From assembly GCA_002316015.1 (NCBI GenBank), contig DCCS01000026.1:10545-15716 (forward strand): a stretch of DNA of 5,172 nucleotides, written 5' to 3'. Source of the stretch: Prevotellaceae bacterium UBA1075. Lineage in GTDB: Bacteria; Bacteroidota; Bacteroidia; Bacteroidales; Bacteroidaceae. The position numbers and the translations under genes were made by a program. Of the stretch, positions 1-5,172 are shown in pieces. The notes under the pieces are model-generated. The model worked only from the letters and a program-made list of their open reading frames with translations, was not told the origin of the DNA and searched no databases. How positions within the stretch are numbered: the first letter of the stretch is position 1; each line of letters begins with the position of its first letter.

Positions 1-150
1 GGCGGATGCAGCCGCATGCGTTGAACAGCAGGCTGTGACGGGAAGTGCCTCCCGCATATTCCTGCCGCACAAGGAAGCACACTATGATGCACACCCTCGG
101 GCTCCGGAACATGCGGAAGGCACATGCGGAGGCGGGTCGGTGGCCCTGCC
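1..150. other. Unassigned downstream flank of the receptor gene
   Basis: This stretch follows the stop codon of the minus-strand receptor and runs to the left window edge. On the minus strand several short frames opened by ATG codons (near 125, 112 and 57) stay open to the edge, but none encodes a recognisable protein start, lipobox or clear signal peptide. A 9-bp direct repeat (acatgcgga at 109-117 and 122-130) and a weak 5-bp stem (39-43 with 50-54) are present. Neither is followed by a T-tract, so I do not call a terminator. Confidence 0.3.
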
Positions 151-2241
151 TCAGAACTTCACGCGCGCGCCCGCCATCACCCAGGCGCCGGGCTGGCGCA
201 CGTTGCCCAGGTCATAGTACTTGCGGTTGGTGATATTGGTTCCCTGCACAAACACCTGGTAGGTCTCGGCCGTCCACTGGAGCTTGAGGTCGAGGGTGGC
301 ATAGGGGCTGTAACTGACGAGCCGCCCCGTGCTCTCGCCACGCAGATAGCCCGTGGCGGGGTCAACGTAGGTGCCGCTGTAGCGCACATAACTGCCCATG
401 CGGTCGTGCCAGCGCACGCTCCAGTTGGCCGAAAGCCTGCCCCAGACGCGGTGGTTGAGCGTGGCCACCAGCTTGTGGCGCAGGTACTCCATGGCGTAGT
501 TGCTCTTGAAGACGGGCGTGTCGTCGTGCCGCTTCTGGTGGATGTAGGTGTAGCCCACGCTCAGGGTGCGCAGCCAGGTGTCCTTGCGGAAGAGTTCGGG
601 GAAACTCACGCGCCCCTGGGCCTGCACGCCCATGTTGTCCAGGTCGAAGGCGGCGCTGTGGTAGGTGTCGTCCGATGTGTACATCACCCAGTCTATCATC
701 TGGTTGCCACGATGGTAGAAGCCGCGCATAGTGCCCCGGAAACCGCTTGTGGCATACTGCACGCCCAGTTGTACTGAGCGGTTGTGTTCGGGCTTGAGCC
801 CCTTGTTGCCCTCGTGGGTCGGGCTCTTGTAATAGAGTTCGGTGAAGGAGGGAAGGCGGAAACCCTTGTTGTAGGAGAGGTACAGCTTCCACCCCTTGGC
901 AGGACGGTAGGCAATGTCCACACCGGGATAGAAGCGGAAGCGGTGGTCCACACTGGTGGTCATATTGGCAAGCAGGCCGGCCGAGATGGTCCAGCGGCTG
1001 AGCAGGACGTTGTGCTCCAGGTTGTAGGAGACGCTGGTGCGGTCATCCTGCCTGGTGTATTGGGTGCCGTGACCATGCCGCGCGTCCACATACTGGGCGG
1101 GGGCAAGGTCGCGCCCCAGGTTGGTGCTCTGGATGCCCTCCTGGCGGAGCTCAGCGCCCAGCGCGGTCTTTCCTCCCCACCAGTTGATGTAGCCGCCGGC
1201 CTTGACGCCATAGACATCGGCCTGATGGAAATTCTCGCCGAACTTCTGTCCGCGCACCAGCTGGAAGTTGTCATAGGTGCGGTTCCAATAGACCTGCGGC
1301 GTGAAGCGGAACTTGCCCTGGGTCTCCCCCTTGACCGACAGCAGATAACGCTCGTTGCGCTCATACTGGTCGGGGTAGGCCGCGCTGTAGAAGGTGTTGG
1401 CCCCGTAGGACTTCTTGGAGAAGCCGAACTGCCAGTCGAGCGTCATGCGGCGGCTGTCGAAGTCGCCCTGGTAGTAGAGCTGGCCCTTGCTCCAGTCGCT
1501 GTTGAGGGTGCCTCCGTCGCTCCGTCCGCCGCCACCGCTGAGCCTGTGGCCTGTGCGTCCCAGGCTCAGCCCCACGCGCGCATCCGCGTCAAAGGTGCCG
1601 TAACTGCCGCCCTGGGCGCCCGCCTCGACAGTGGTGCCCTTGTCCCGCCGGGTCACGATGTTGATGGCCCCGCCGAAGCTCTGCCCGCCATACACGCGGC
1701 TGGCCGCGCCCTCAAGCACCTCGATGCGCTCAATGTCGCTGACGCTCACCGGGAAGTCGGCTGCAAGATGTCCTGTGTGGGGATTGCTGATGTTGACACC
1801 GTTGAGCAGGATGGTAATCTGGTCAAAGGTGCCGCCGTCAATGGAGATGTCCGACTGGATGCCGTAGCCACCGCGCTGCCGGACATCCACGCCCGTGGCC
1901 AACTTGAACAGGTCATTGACACTCTGTACCCCCGCCTGCTCGATGTCCTGGCGCTGGAGTACACTCACGATACGCGCTGACTGCAACTGGGTCAGCGGAG
2001 CCAGGGTGCCGCTCACGGTCACCTCGTCCAGGGGCTTTTCCTCCTCGGTGACATCGGTCTCGCGCCCGGGCACGGGCGATGGGCTCAACTGGGCCTCGGC
2101 CTTGGCCGCCACTGCAAGCGTGGCCGCGCTGAGCACGCCAATGCGCACCTGCCGGTGCAGGCTGGCAAAAGCGCTGTACCCCTTGCGGGCGAACTGCCTC
2201 CAGGTCACTACGTCTGGCTTTTGAATCTGTTTGTTGTACAT
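151..2241 (-). CDS. TonB-dependent outer-membrane receptor, BtuB/CirA-like
   Basis: This 696-aa protein is a ligand-gated outer-membrane beta-barrel that uses TonB-ExbBD energy to import a scarce ligand such as a corrinoid or metal chelate; the ligand cannot be read from sequence. Residues 1-51 form a long export signal: a basic stretch (RQFARKGYSAFASLHRQVR, about 15-33), a hydrophobic segment (IGVLSAATLAVAA) and a likely cleavage near AEA-Q. A TonB-box-like EVTVSG lies at 73-78. The plug domain spans about 85-200, with LLNGVNISNP, IERIEVLEGAASRVYGG and GGAINIVTRR. The barrel follows, including FRLPSFTELYY at 461-471, which resembles the BtuB/CirA family, and the chain ends in an aromatic residue (ARVKF), as expected for BAM-dependent barrels. 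There is no N-terminal carboxypeptidase-like domain and no SusD partner in view, so it is not a SusC-type glycan transporter. The ATG at 2241 is kept because the next methionine is at residue 266, beyond the signal and plug. No cobalamin riboswitch was found upstream, which weakens a specific BtuB call. Confidence 0.93.
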   Translation of the reverse strand: MYNKQIQKPDVVTWRQFARKGYSAFASLHRQVRIGVLSAATLAVAAKAEAQLSPSPVPGRETDVTEEEKPLDEVTVSGTLAPLTQLQSARIVSVLQRQDIEQAGVQSVNDLFKLATGVDVRQRGGYGIQSDISIDGGTFDQITILLNGVNISNPHTGHLAADFPVSVSDIERIEVLEGAASRVYGGQSFGGAINIVTRRDKGTTVEAGAQGGSYGTFDADARVGLSLGRTGHRLSGGGGRSDGGTLNSDWSKGQLYYQGDFDSRRMTLDWQFGFSKKSYGANTFYSAAYPDQYERNERYLLSVKGETQGKFRFTPQVYWNRTYDNFQLVRGQKFGENFHQADVYGVKAGGYINWWGGKTALGAELRQEGIQSTNLGRDLAPAQYVDARHGHGTQYTRQDDRTSVSYNLEHNVLLSRWTISAGLLANMTTSVDHRFRFYPGVDIAYRPAKGWKLYLSYNKGFRLPSFTELYYKSPTHEGNKGLKPEHNRSVQLGVQYATSGFRGTMRGFYHRGNQMIDWVMYTSDDTYHSAAFDLDNMGVQAQGRVSFPELFRKDTWLRTLSVGYTYIHQKRHDDTPVFKSNYAMEYLRHKLVATLNHRVWGRLSANWSVRWHDRMGSYVRYSGTYVDPATGYLRGESTGRLVSYSPYATLDLKLQWTAETYQVFVQGTNITNRKYYDLGNVRQPGAWVMAGARVKF

Positions 2242-2250
2242 TGGTTATTG

Positions 2251-2283
2251 ATAAATAAACGGGCGCGCCACCATGACGCGCCC
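2251..2283 (-). terminator. Terminator-like hairpin between asnA and the receptor gene
   Basis: A perfect 7-bp all-G/C stem (gggcgcg at 2261-2267 with cgcgccc at 2277-2283) encloses a 9-nt loop. Read on the minus strand it is followed by a T-rich run (gtttatttat, 2260-2251), which fits a modest intrinsic terminator for asnA, whose stop lies 85 bp upstream. It also sits just 19 nt before the receptor ATG, so it could act as an attenuator or 5'-UTR structure for that gene. The plus-strand side is also followed by T-rich sequence, but no plus-strand gene ends here. Confidence 0.5.
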
Positions 2284-2302
2284 TTCTCTTTCAACCTCTT
2301 CA

Positions 2303-2335
2303 CCCCCACACACGCCCCCCCGGCACCTTGTGCCG
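2303..2335 (-). other. G-rich leader stretch with a small hairpin
   Basis: On the minus strand, between the asnA stop and the receptor start, there is a 6-bp stem with a 3-nt loop (cggcac 2321-2326 with gtgccg 2330-2335). It abuts a run of seven G (2321-2315), followed after seven bases by a run of five G (2307-2303). The G runs could support a two- or three-tier G-quadruplex only with a long final loop, so that idea is weak. No T-tract follows the stem, so it is not a convincing intrinsic terminator. Confidence 0.3.
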
Positions 2336-2367
2336 CAGAAACCGCGCTTCCGGTTGCAAGGGAGTGC

Positions 2368-3405
2368 TTATATCAGGGGCATGCCTGCTTCGCGGCACTC
2401 GCGGCGCATGGTATCGGGCCAGATGCTGGACTGGACCTCCCCGATATGTGCCTTGTGGAGCAGTATCATGCACAGGCGGCTCTGCCCGATTCCGCCACCG
2501 ATGGAGGGAGGAAGCGACCCCTCGAGCAGACGGCGGTGGAAGTAGAGGGACCTGCGGTCCAGCTTGCCCTGCAGGGCAAGCTGGTGCTCCAGTGCCCCTG
2601 CGTCCACACGGATGCCCATGCTGCTGAGCTCGACACTGCGTCCCAGTGTGGGATACCACACGAGCAAGTCGCCATTAAGCCCCAGGTGTCCCTCCTCGTT
2701 GGGCGTGCTCCAGTCGTCATAGTCGGGGGCGCGCAGGTCATGCTCCTTGCCGTCAGAGAGTTTGCCTCCGATGCCCATGACAAATACCGCGCCGTACTTG
2801 CGGCAGATGAGGTCCTCACGCTCCCGGGCGGTCTTGCCGGGATAGATGCGCAGGAGTTCCTCGCTGTGCACGAAATGCACCTCTTCGGGCAGGAAATGAT
2901 GGAGCTGGGGATATGTCTCGCAAATGTAGAACTCGGTGCGCAGGATGGTGCTGTAAATCTTGCGCACGATACGCTTGAGGAAGGCTGTCGTGCGCTCCTC
3001 CGGCCTGACCACGCGCTCCCAGTCCCACTGGTCAACGTAGAGGCTGTGCAGATTGTCGAGCTCCTCATCGGGGCGTATGGCGTTCATGTCCGTGACGATG
3101 CCAAAACCCGGCTCTATCCGGTAGTCAGCCAGGGTCACCCTCTTCCACTTGGCCAGGCTGTGCACCACCTCGGCCACCGCATCGCCCATGTCCTTGACAG
3201 GGAAACTGACCGGGCGCTCCACACCGTTCAGGTCATCATTGATGCCCAGTCCGCGCAACACAAACAGCGGGGCGGTCACGCGCCTCAGGTGCAGTTCGGT
3301 GCTCAATCCACTCAGGAAGAAGTCCTTGATATGCTTGATGGCCAGTTCGGTCTGCTTCAAGTCAAGCCGGGCATGATAGCCCTGCGGTATCATCAGTTTG
3401 CTCAT
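2368..3405 (-). CDS. asnA: Aspartate--ammonia ligase (asparagine synthetase A)
   Basis: This cytoplasmic enzyme makes L-asparagine from L-aspartate, ammonia and ATP, releasing AMP and pyrophosphate, and is related to class II aminoacyl-tRNA synthetase catalytic domains. The 345-aa chain is slightly longer than the roughly 330-aa enterobacterial enzyme. Diagnostic family stretches are present in order: RPVSFPVKDM (64-73), TDMNAIRPDE (105-114), SLYVDQWDWE (121-130), DLRAPDYDDW (223-232), ELSSMGIRVD (259-268), and the motif-3-like segment LPPSIGGGIGQSRLCMILL (298-316), whose GGGIGQSR is the ATP-site signature. Nothing is truncated and no frame is broken. The ATG at 3405 begins the usual N terminus (MSKLMIPQGYHARLDLKQTE), and a Bacteroidetes-type promoter lies about 40 bp upstream. 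It reads leftward toward the receptor gene, 126 bp away, and is divergent from the nuclease gene. A 26-bp perfect palindrome lies inside its 3' third. Confidence 0.98.
   Translation of the reverse strand: MSKLMIPQGYHARLDLKQTELAIKHIKDFFLSGLSTELHLRRVTAPLFVLRGLGINDDLNGVERPVSFPVKDMGDAVAEVVHSLAKWKRVTLADYRIEPGFGIVTDMNAIRPDEELDNLHSLYVDQWDWERVVRPEERTTAFLKRIVRKIYSTILRTEFYICETYPQLHHFLPEEVHFVHSEELLRIYPGKTAREREDLICRKYGAVFVMGIGGKLSDGKEHDLRAPDYDDWSTPNEEGHLGLNGDLLVWYPTLGRSVELSSMGIRVDAGALEHQLALQGKLDRRSLYFHRRLLEGSLPPSIGGGIGQSRLCMILLHKAHIGEVQSSIWPDTMRRECREAGMPLI
2559..2584. repeat. 26-bp perfect palindrome inside asnA
   Basis: The halves 2559-2571 (ccagcttgccctg) and 2572-2584 (cagggcaagctgg) are exact reverse complements with no spacer. 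It encodes part of the segment HQLALQGKLD of AsnA, a region that is conserved in protein sequence as HQLALxGxxD from memory of the family. The coding constraint explains some of the symmetry, but the perfect 13+13 match depends on codon choice as well. It would form a cruciform in DNA or a long stem in mRNA. Confidence 0.85.
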
Positions 3406-3446
3406 GTGTCGTCTCTGTTATCCGCGTTTTGCTTTCAAAACTCACG

Positions 3447-3507
3447 GCAAAAGTACGGATTTATTTTCACTTTGTCAATACATCTGGCACGAAATCTATA
3501 CTTTTGC
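3447..3507. repeat. 9-bp inverted repeat forming opposed -7-like boxes
   Basis: The sequence gcaaaagta (3447-3455) recurs as its exact reverse complement tacttttgc (3499-3507). The left arm is the asnA -7 box. The right arm gives a plus-strand TACTTTTG at 3499-3506, also a full match to TAnnTTTG, but the nearest TTTG upstream (3471-3474) is 24 bp away, too far for a good -33. The right arm could therefore be a weak divergent promoter, or both arms together could be a binding site for a dimeric regulator with a 43-bp spacer. Confidence 0.45.
3448..3479 (-). promoter_or_regulatory. Candidate asnA promoter (Bacteroidetes sigma-70 type)
   Basis: On the minus strand the -7 element TACTTTTG (3455-3448) matches TAnnTTTG exactly. 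A 3-of-4 match to the -33 element, ATTG (3479-3476), lies 20 bp upstream. That spacing falls in the known 19-21 bp range for Bacteroidetes primary sigma promoters. The implied start of transcription is near 3442, giving a leader of roughly 37 nt before the asnA ATG. No Shine-Dalgarno motif precedes the start, as is normal for this phylum. Confidence 0.7.
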
Positions 3508-3669
3508 TCATTTCCGCCCACCCACGCGAGGCTTTCAAGCGGACACAGGAAAGACTTTGGCTTGACAGGCAGGGGCACTTGCGGGAAAAGCCGAGGCACA
3601 CACCCACAATCCAGTTGCACCAAGCACGGCTATGAACGGGCCGGTCGAATCAGTTACCCGAGCAAAAAG
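3508..3669. other. Intergenic stretch with no recognised feature
   Basis: Together with its flanks this lies in the 365-bp divergent gap between asnA and the nuclease gene. Short frames cross it on both strands, but they run over the asnA promoter or lack any recognisable domain, so I do not call genes. A ggtcgaatc string near 3645 resembles a tRNA T-loop, but the flanking bases do not pair into a T-stem and no cloverleaf can be drawn. I see nothing else in it. Confidence 0.4.
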
Positions 3670-3701
3670 GTTGGCCGTAAGAAGAAAACTTCGTATTTTT
3701 G
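3670..3701 (+). promoter_or_regulatory. Candidate promoter of the Rpn-family nuclease gene
   Basis: GTTG at 3670-3673 (3 of 4 bases of TTTG) is followed after exactly 20 bp by TATTTTTG at 3694-3701, a full match to the Bacteroidetes -7 consensus TAnnTTTG. Transcription would begin near 3707, leaving a leader of about 64 nt that opens almost directly into the hairpin at 3714-3736. This indicates that the nuclease gene is transcribed independently of its neighbours. Confidence 0.7.
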
Positions 3702-3713
3702 CGCATGTACGAT

Positions 3714-3736
3714 GCAAGGCTCACCCTGTGCCTTGC
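3714..3736 (+). promoter_or_regulatory. 5'-UTR hairpin of the nuclease mRNA
   Basis: The arms gcaaggc (3714-3720) and gccttgc (3730-3736) form a perfect 7-bp stem with a 9-nt loop. An alternative fold pairs gcaagg with ccttgc and adds cac/gtg (3722-3724 with 3728-3730) after a 2-nt bulge. It lies only a few bases from the predicted transcript start and 34 nt before the ATG. It may protect the 5' end or limit expression. It does not cover the A-rich start region. Confidence 0.45.
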
Positions 3737-3770
3737 CATATAAGGCGCAAAACACATAATAAGAAGAGAT

Positions 3771-4661
3771 ATGTCACTGACCGACTCACAGACAAGATAT
3801 GTGAACTTCTACACAGACTTCGCCTTCAAGAAACTCTTCGGGACGGAGGCCAACAAGGAACTGCTGCTCTCTTTTCTCAACTCGTGCTTCGAGGGGAAAG
3901 AGCATTTCCTGGACATCACGTACCTCAACCCCGAACACCTGGGAGGAAGCGTGACCGACCGCAGGGCTGTCTTTGACGTGTATTGCGAGACGGAGAAAGG
4001 CGAGAAGATTCTCATCGAGATGCAGAACGGGGAGCAACAGTTCTTCAAGGACCGCTCCATCTTCTACTCCACATTCCCCATACGCGAGCAGGCCAGGCAG
4101 GGGAAGTCCTGGGACTATGAGCTGAAGCGTGTATATACCATCTGCTTCCTCAACTTCACCTTCGATGACGACGAGGCTTTTAACCATACGGTCAAACTGG
4201 TGGACATGACCACGGGCAGGGTGTTCTACGACAAACTGTCATACCTCTATCTGGAGATGCCCAAGTACAACAAGCCGCTTACCGAAAGAAGCAGCCTGTA
4301 CGACAAGTGGCTCTTTGCCATCAAGCACCTGGGCGACCTGGACGAGCGGCCCGCCGAACTGAAGGAGGCTATCTTCAACCGCCTGTTTGAGCAGGCCGAG
4401 ATTGCAAAATACTCACCACAGGACAGGCAGGAGTACGAGGAGAGCCTCAAGAACTTCCGCGACTGGTACAGTTGCCTGGTGACTGCTGAGAAGAAAGGCA
4501 GGGCAGAGGGACTGGCTGAAGGGCGTGCCGAGGGACGTGCCGAGGGACGCAAGGAAGAGAAATTGAGCATTGCGCGCAACCTCAAAGCAAACGGAACACT
4601 GACAATCAAGCAAATAGCACAGGCAACCCAGCTCACCGAGAGCGAGGTGGAGGAAGCCTGA
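3771..4661 (+). CDS. Rpn family recombination-promoting nuclease / putative transposase (PDDEXK_2)
   Basis: This 296-aa protein belongs to the Rpn/PDDEXK_2 group of restriction-like nucleases, often annotated as putative transposases; members cut DNA, and enterobacterial relatives promote RecA-independent recombination and restrict phage. The N terminus has the family's TDFAFKKLFG (15-24). The nuclease core follows: FDVYC with D69, then LIEMQ with E83 and Q85, giving a D-(13)-ExQ site in which Q replaces the usual lysine, as is normal in this group. A helical middle part includes YDKWLFAIKHLGDL (177-190). After it comes a charged period-4 repeat of AEGL/AEGR units (245-260) and a C-terminal helix-turn-helix-like tail (IARNLKANGTLTIKQIAQAT, 267-286), both typical of Bacteroidetes members. 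The frame is intact with all expected catalytic residues. The ATG at 3771 follows an A-rich leader and yields the standard N terminus. It has its own promoter and no operon partner, and sits between unrelated genes, consistent with an accessory gene. Its cellular role here is inferred from family, not shown. Confidence 0.93.
   Translation: MSLTDSQTRYVNFYTDFAFKKLFGTEANKELLLSFLNSCFEGKEHFLDITYLNPEHLGGSVTDRRAVFDVYCETEKGEKILIEMQNGEQQFFKDRSIFYSTFPIREQARQGKSWDYELKRVYTICFLNFTFDDDEAFNHTVKLVDMTTGRVFYDKLSYLYLEMPKYNKPLTERSSLYDKWLFAIKHLGDLDERPAELKEAIFNRLFEQAEIAKYSPQDRQEYEESLKNFRDWYSCLVTAEKKGRAEGLAEGRAEGRAEGRKEEKLSIARNLKANGTLTIKQIAQATQLTESEVEEA
4503..4550 (+). repeat. 12-bp tandem repeat coding for AEGR units
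   Basis: Four consecutive 12-bp units encode AEGL, AEGR, AEGR, AEGR (residues 245-260). Two units are identical in DNA (cgtgccgaggga at 4524-4535 and 4536-4547), while the earlier ones have diverged by synonymous and one L/R change. Because the unit is a multiple of three, slippage would change linker length without breaking the frame. The repeated AEGR pattern predicts a charged helix linking the nuclease core to the C-terminal tail. Confidence 0.9.
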
Positions 4662-4767
4662 CCATGGCTGCACGCTGTGCCGAAACAGGACTGTCTATCC
4701 TCAATGGCTTATCTGGCCTGGGGGGCGTACTCTTACCAGCCGAACAGCACACAGGGGACACATGAAG

Positions 4768-4810
4768 CACCACTCCCTGTGCAGGCACAAGACCTGCACA
4801 GGGAGTGGTG
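4768..4810. terminator. Strong hairpin between convergent genes, likely bidirectional terminator
   Basis: A perfect 18-bp stem (4768-4785 with 4793-4810) closes a 7-nt loop (cacaaga). It lies between the nuclease stop at 4661 and the fucosidase stop at 4846, so it could end transcripts from both sides. Neither side has a T-tract (gcgtatggcg follows on plus, cttcatgtg on minus), so it is not a textbook intrinsic terminator. It could instead act as a 3'-end stabiliser or be one copy of a dispersed palindromic repeat. The rest of the 4662-4845 gap holds no recognisable gene. Confidence 0.6.
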
Positions 4811-4845
4811 GCGTATGGCGGGGAAATGGCCAATGGCAAGGCCGG

Positions 4846-5172
4846 CTACTTGGTGTGCAACTCCACAATGTGGTCAACTCCCCGGGGGACTTGCCCCAGA
4901 TGAATCAGCACGCCGTCATCCGTCTGGCTGAAGCGAAGCGGCTTCTGCGTGTCATAATCAATGGCCTTGCGCACCTTGGCCTTCATGGGGAGGAACAGGC
5001 AAATGTCGGCATGGGAGAGGATATGCACAAAGAGGCGGTCGCCCTTGCGCGTGGTCACTCCCCAAGGGCGAGTGGGGACATCACCCGCCGCTGTCCCATA
5101 CATGGTCTCGCCATACCTGGAGAGCCACTCGCCCATCCCACGCAGGCGTTCGAGCGACTGGGAGGGCAGTTC
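4846..5172 (-). CDS. Alpha-L-fucosidase (GH29), C-terminal part, cut by window edge
   Basis: The last 108 codons of a minus-strand gene end at a TAG (4848-4846); the frame is open to the right edge, so the true start lies outside and the first ATG in view (5136) is internal. The visible protein starts ELPSQSLERLRGMGEW, continues with LSRYGETMYGT and WGVTTRKGDRLFVHIL, and ends VPRGVDHIVELHTK. This is the characteristic junction and C-terminal beta-sandwich of GH29 fucosidases: the helix 'MGEWL..YGE.(I/M)YGT' closing the catalytic barrel, then the 'T.KGD.L(Y/F)VH(I/V)L' strand. The enzyme hydrolyses alpha-L-fucosyl residues from glycans by a retaining mechanism; in Bacteroidales it is usually periplasmic or surface-exposed. 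The catalytic residues and signal peptide lie outside the window, so activity and localisation cannot be confirmed. It is convergent with the nuclease gene. Confidence 0.87.
   Translation of the reverse strand, partial: ELPSQSLERLRGMGEWLSRYGETMYGTAAGDVPTRPWGVTTRKGDRLFVHILSHADICLFLPMKAKVRKAIDYDTQKPLRFSQTDDGVLIHLGQVPRGVDHIVELHTK

Noticed and set aside
1..125. Start of another minus-strand gene leaving the window on the left
   Set aside because: Three short frames are open to the edge, but none shows a recognisable N terminus, lipobox or clear signal peptide, and the visible length is too small to judge.
784..1980. 398-codon open frame on the plus strand antisense to the receptor gene
   Set aside because: It is a mirror of the receptor's codon usage, rich in Ala, Val and Gly, with no domain, no promoter-like sequence and no independent support.
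2303..2321. G-quadruplex on the minus strand upstream of the receptor gene
   Set aside because: Only two long G runs (7 and 5) exist close together. Further runs are short or distant, so a stable three-tier quadruplex would need splitting one run and a loop of nearly 20 nt.
2242..2367. Cobalamin riboswitch upstream of the receptor gene
   Set aside because: The gap is too short for the full element and shows no B12-box-like sequence.
3625..3665. Possible tRNA because of a ggtcgaatc string
   Set aside because: The bases around it do not form a T-stem, and no acceptor or anticodon arms can be drawn nearby.
2155..3759. 534-codon open frame on the plus strand antisense to asnA
   Set aside because: It lies opposite the full, clearly recognisable asnA gene and runs through both flanking promoter regions. 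Its length follows from GC-rich codon bias on the other strand, and its protein has no recognisable domain.
4247..4636. 129-codon minus-strand frame opposite the nuclease gene, with PSARPSARPSA repeats
   Set aside because: The repeats are the reverse reading of the AEGR-coding tandem repeat. The frame ends inside the nuclease gene and has no support of its own.
4677..4931. 84-codon plus-strand frame after the nuclease gene
   Set aside because: It spans the 18-bp-stem hairpin and overlaps the fucosidase end on the other strand, and its translation resembles nothing.

Overview
The window looks like chromosomal DNA from a Bacteroidota bacterium, most likely a fairly GC-rich member of the Bacteroidales (Prevotellaceae-like or a relative). 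This rests on four observations: a TonB-dependent receptor with the long, basic leader I associate with that order; a GH29 fucosidase end of Bacteroides/Prevotella type; start codons preceded by A-rich sequence rather than Shine-Dalgarno motifs; and promoter-like sites matching the Bacteroidetes pattern TTTG-N19-21-TAnnTTTG. The genus cannot be fixed from what is visible.

Layout, left to right. Positions 1-150 are the downstream flank of a minus-strand gene and hold nothing I can name. A complete outer-membrane TonB-dependent receptor (BtuB/CirA-like, 696 aa) occupies 151-2241 on the minus strand. A 126-bp gap with a G-rich stretch and two hairpins separates it from asnA (2368-3405, minus), an intact ammonia-dependent asparagine synthetase. 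A 365-bp divergent intergenic region (3406-3770) carries a good asnA promoter pointing left, a good promoter pointing right, and a 5'-UTR hairpin. The rightward promoter serves a 296-aa Rpn/PDDEXK_2-family nuclease gene (3771-4661, plus) with a period-4 AEGR-type repeat near its C terminus. A convergent gap (4662-4845) contains a perfect 18-bp-stem hairpin. The window ends in the last 108 codons of a minus-strand GH29 alpha-L-fucosidase (4846 to the right edge).

How the genes work together. There is no obvious shared pathway. asnA is amino-acid housekeeping, the receptor imports a large scarce ligand (identity unknown), the fucosidase trims fucosylated glycans, and the Rpn nuclease is a selfish or defence-type accessory gene inserted between them with its own promoter. 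asnA and the receptor may be transcriptionally linked, because no receptor promoter was found in the short gap and a terminator-like hairpin lies only 19 nt before the receptor start codon.

No CRISPR array, tRNA, rRNA, insertion sequence or clear novel multi-gene system was seen. The most interesting leads are the Rpn gene (possible intragenic antitoxin and variable repeat tract), the hairpin just before the receptor start, and a 26-bp perfect palindrome inside asnA.
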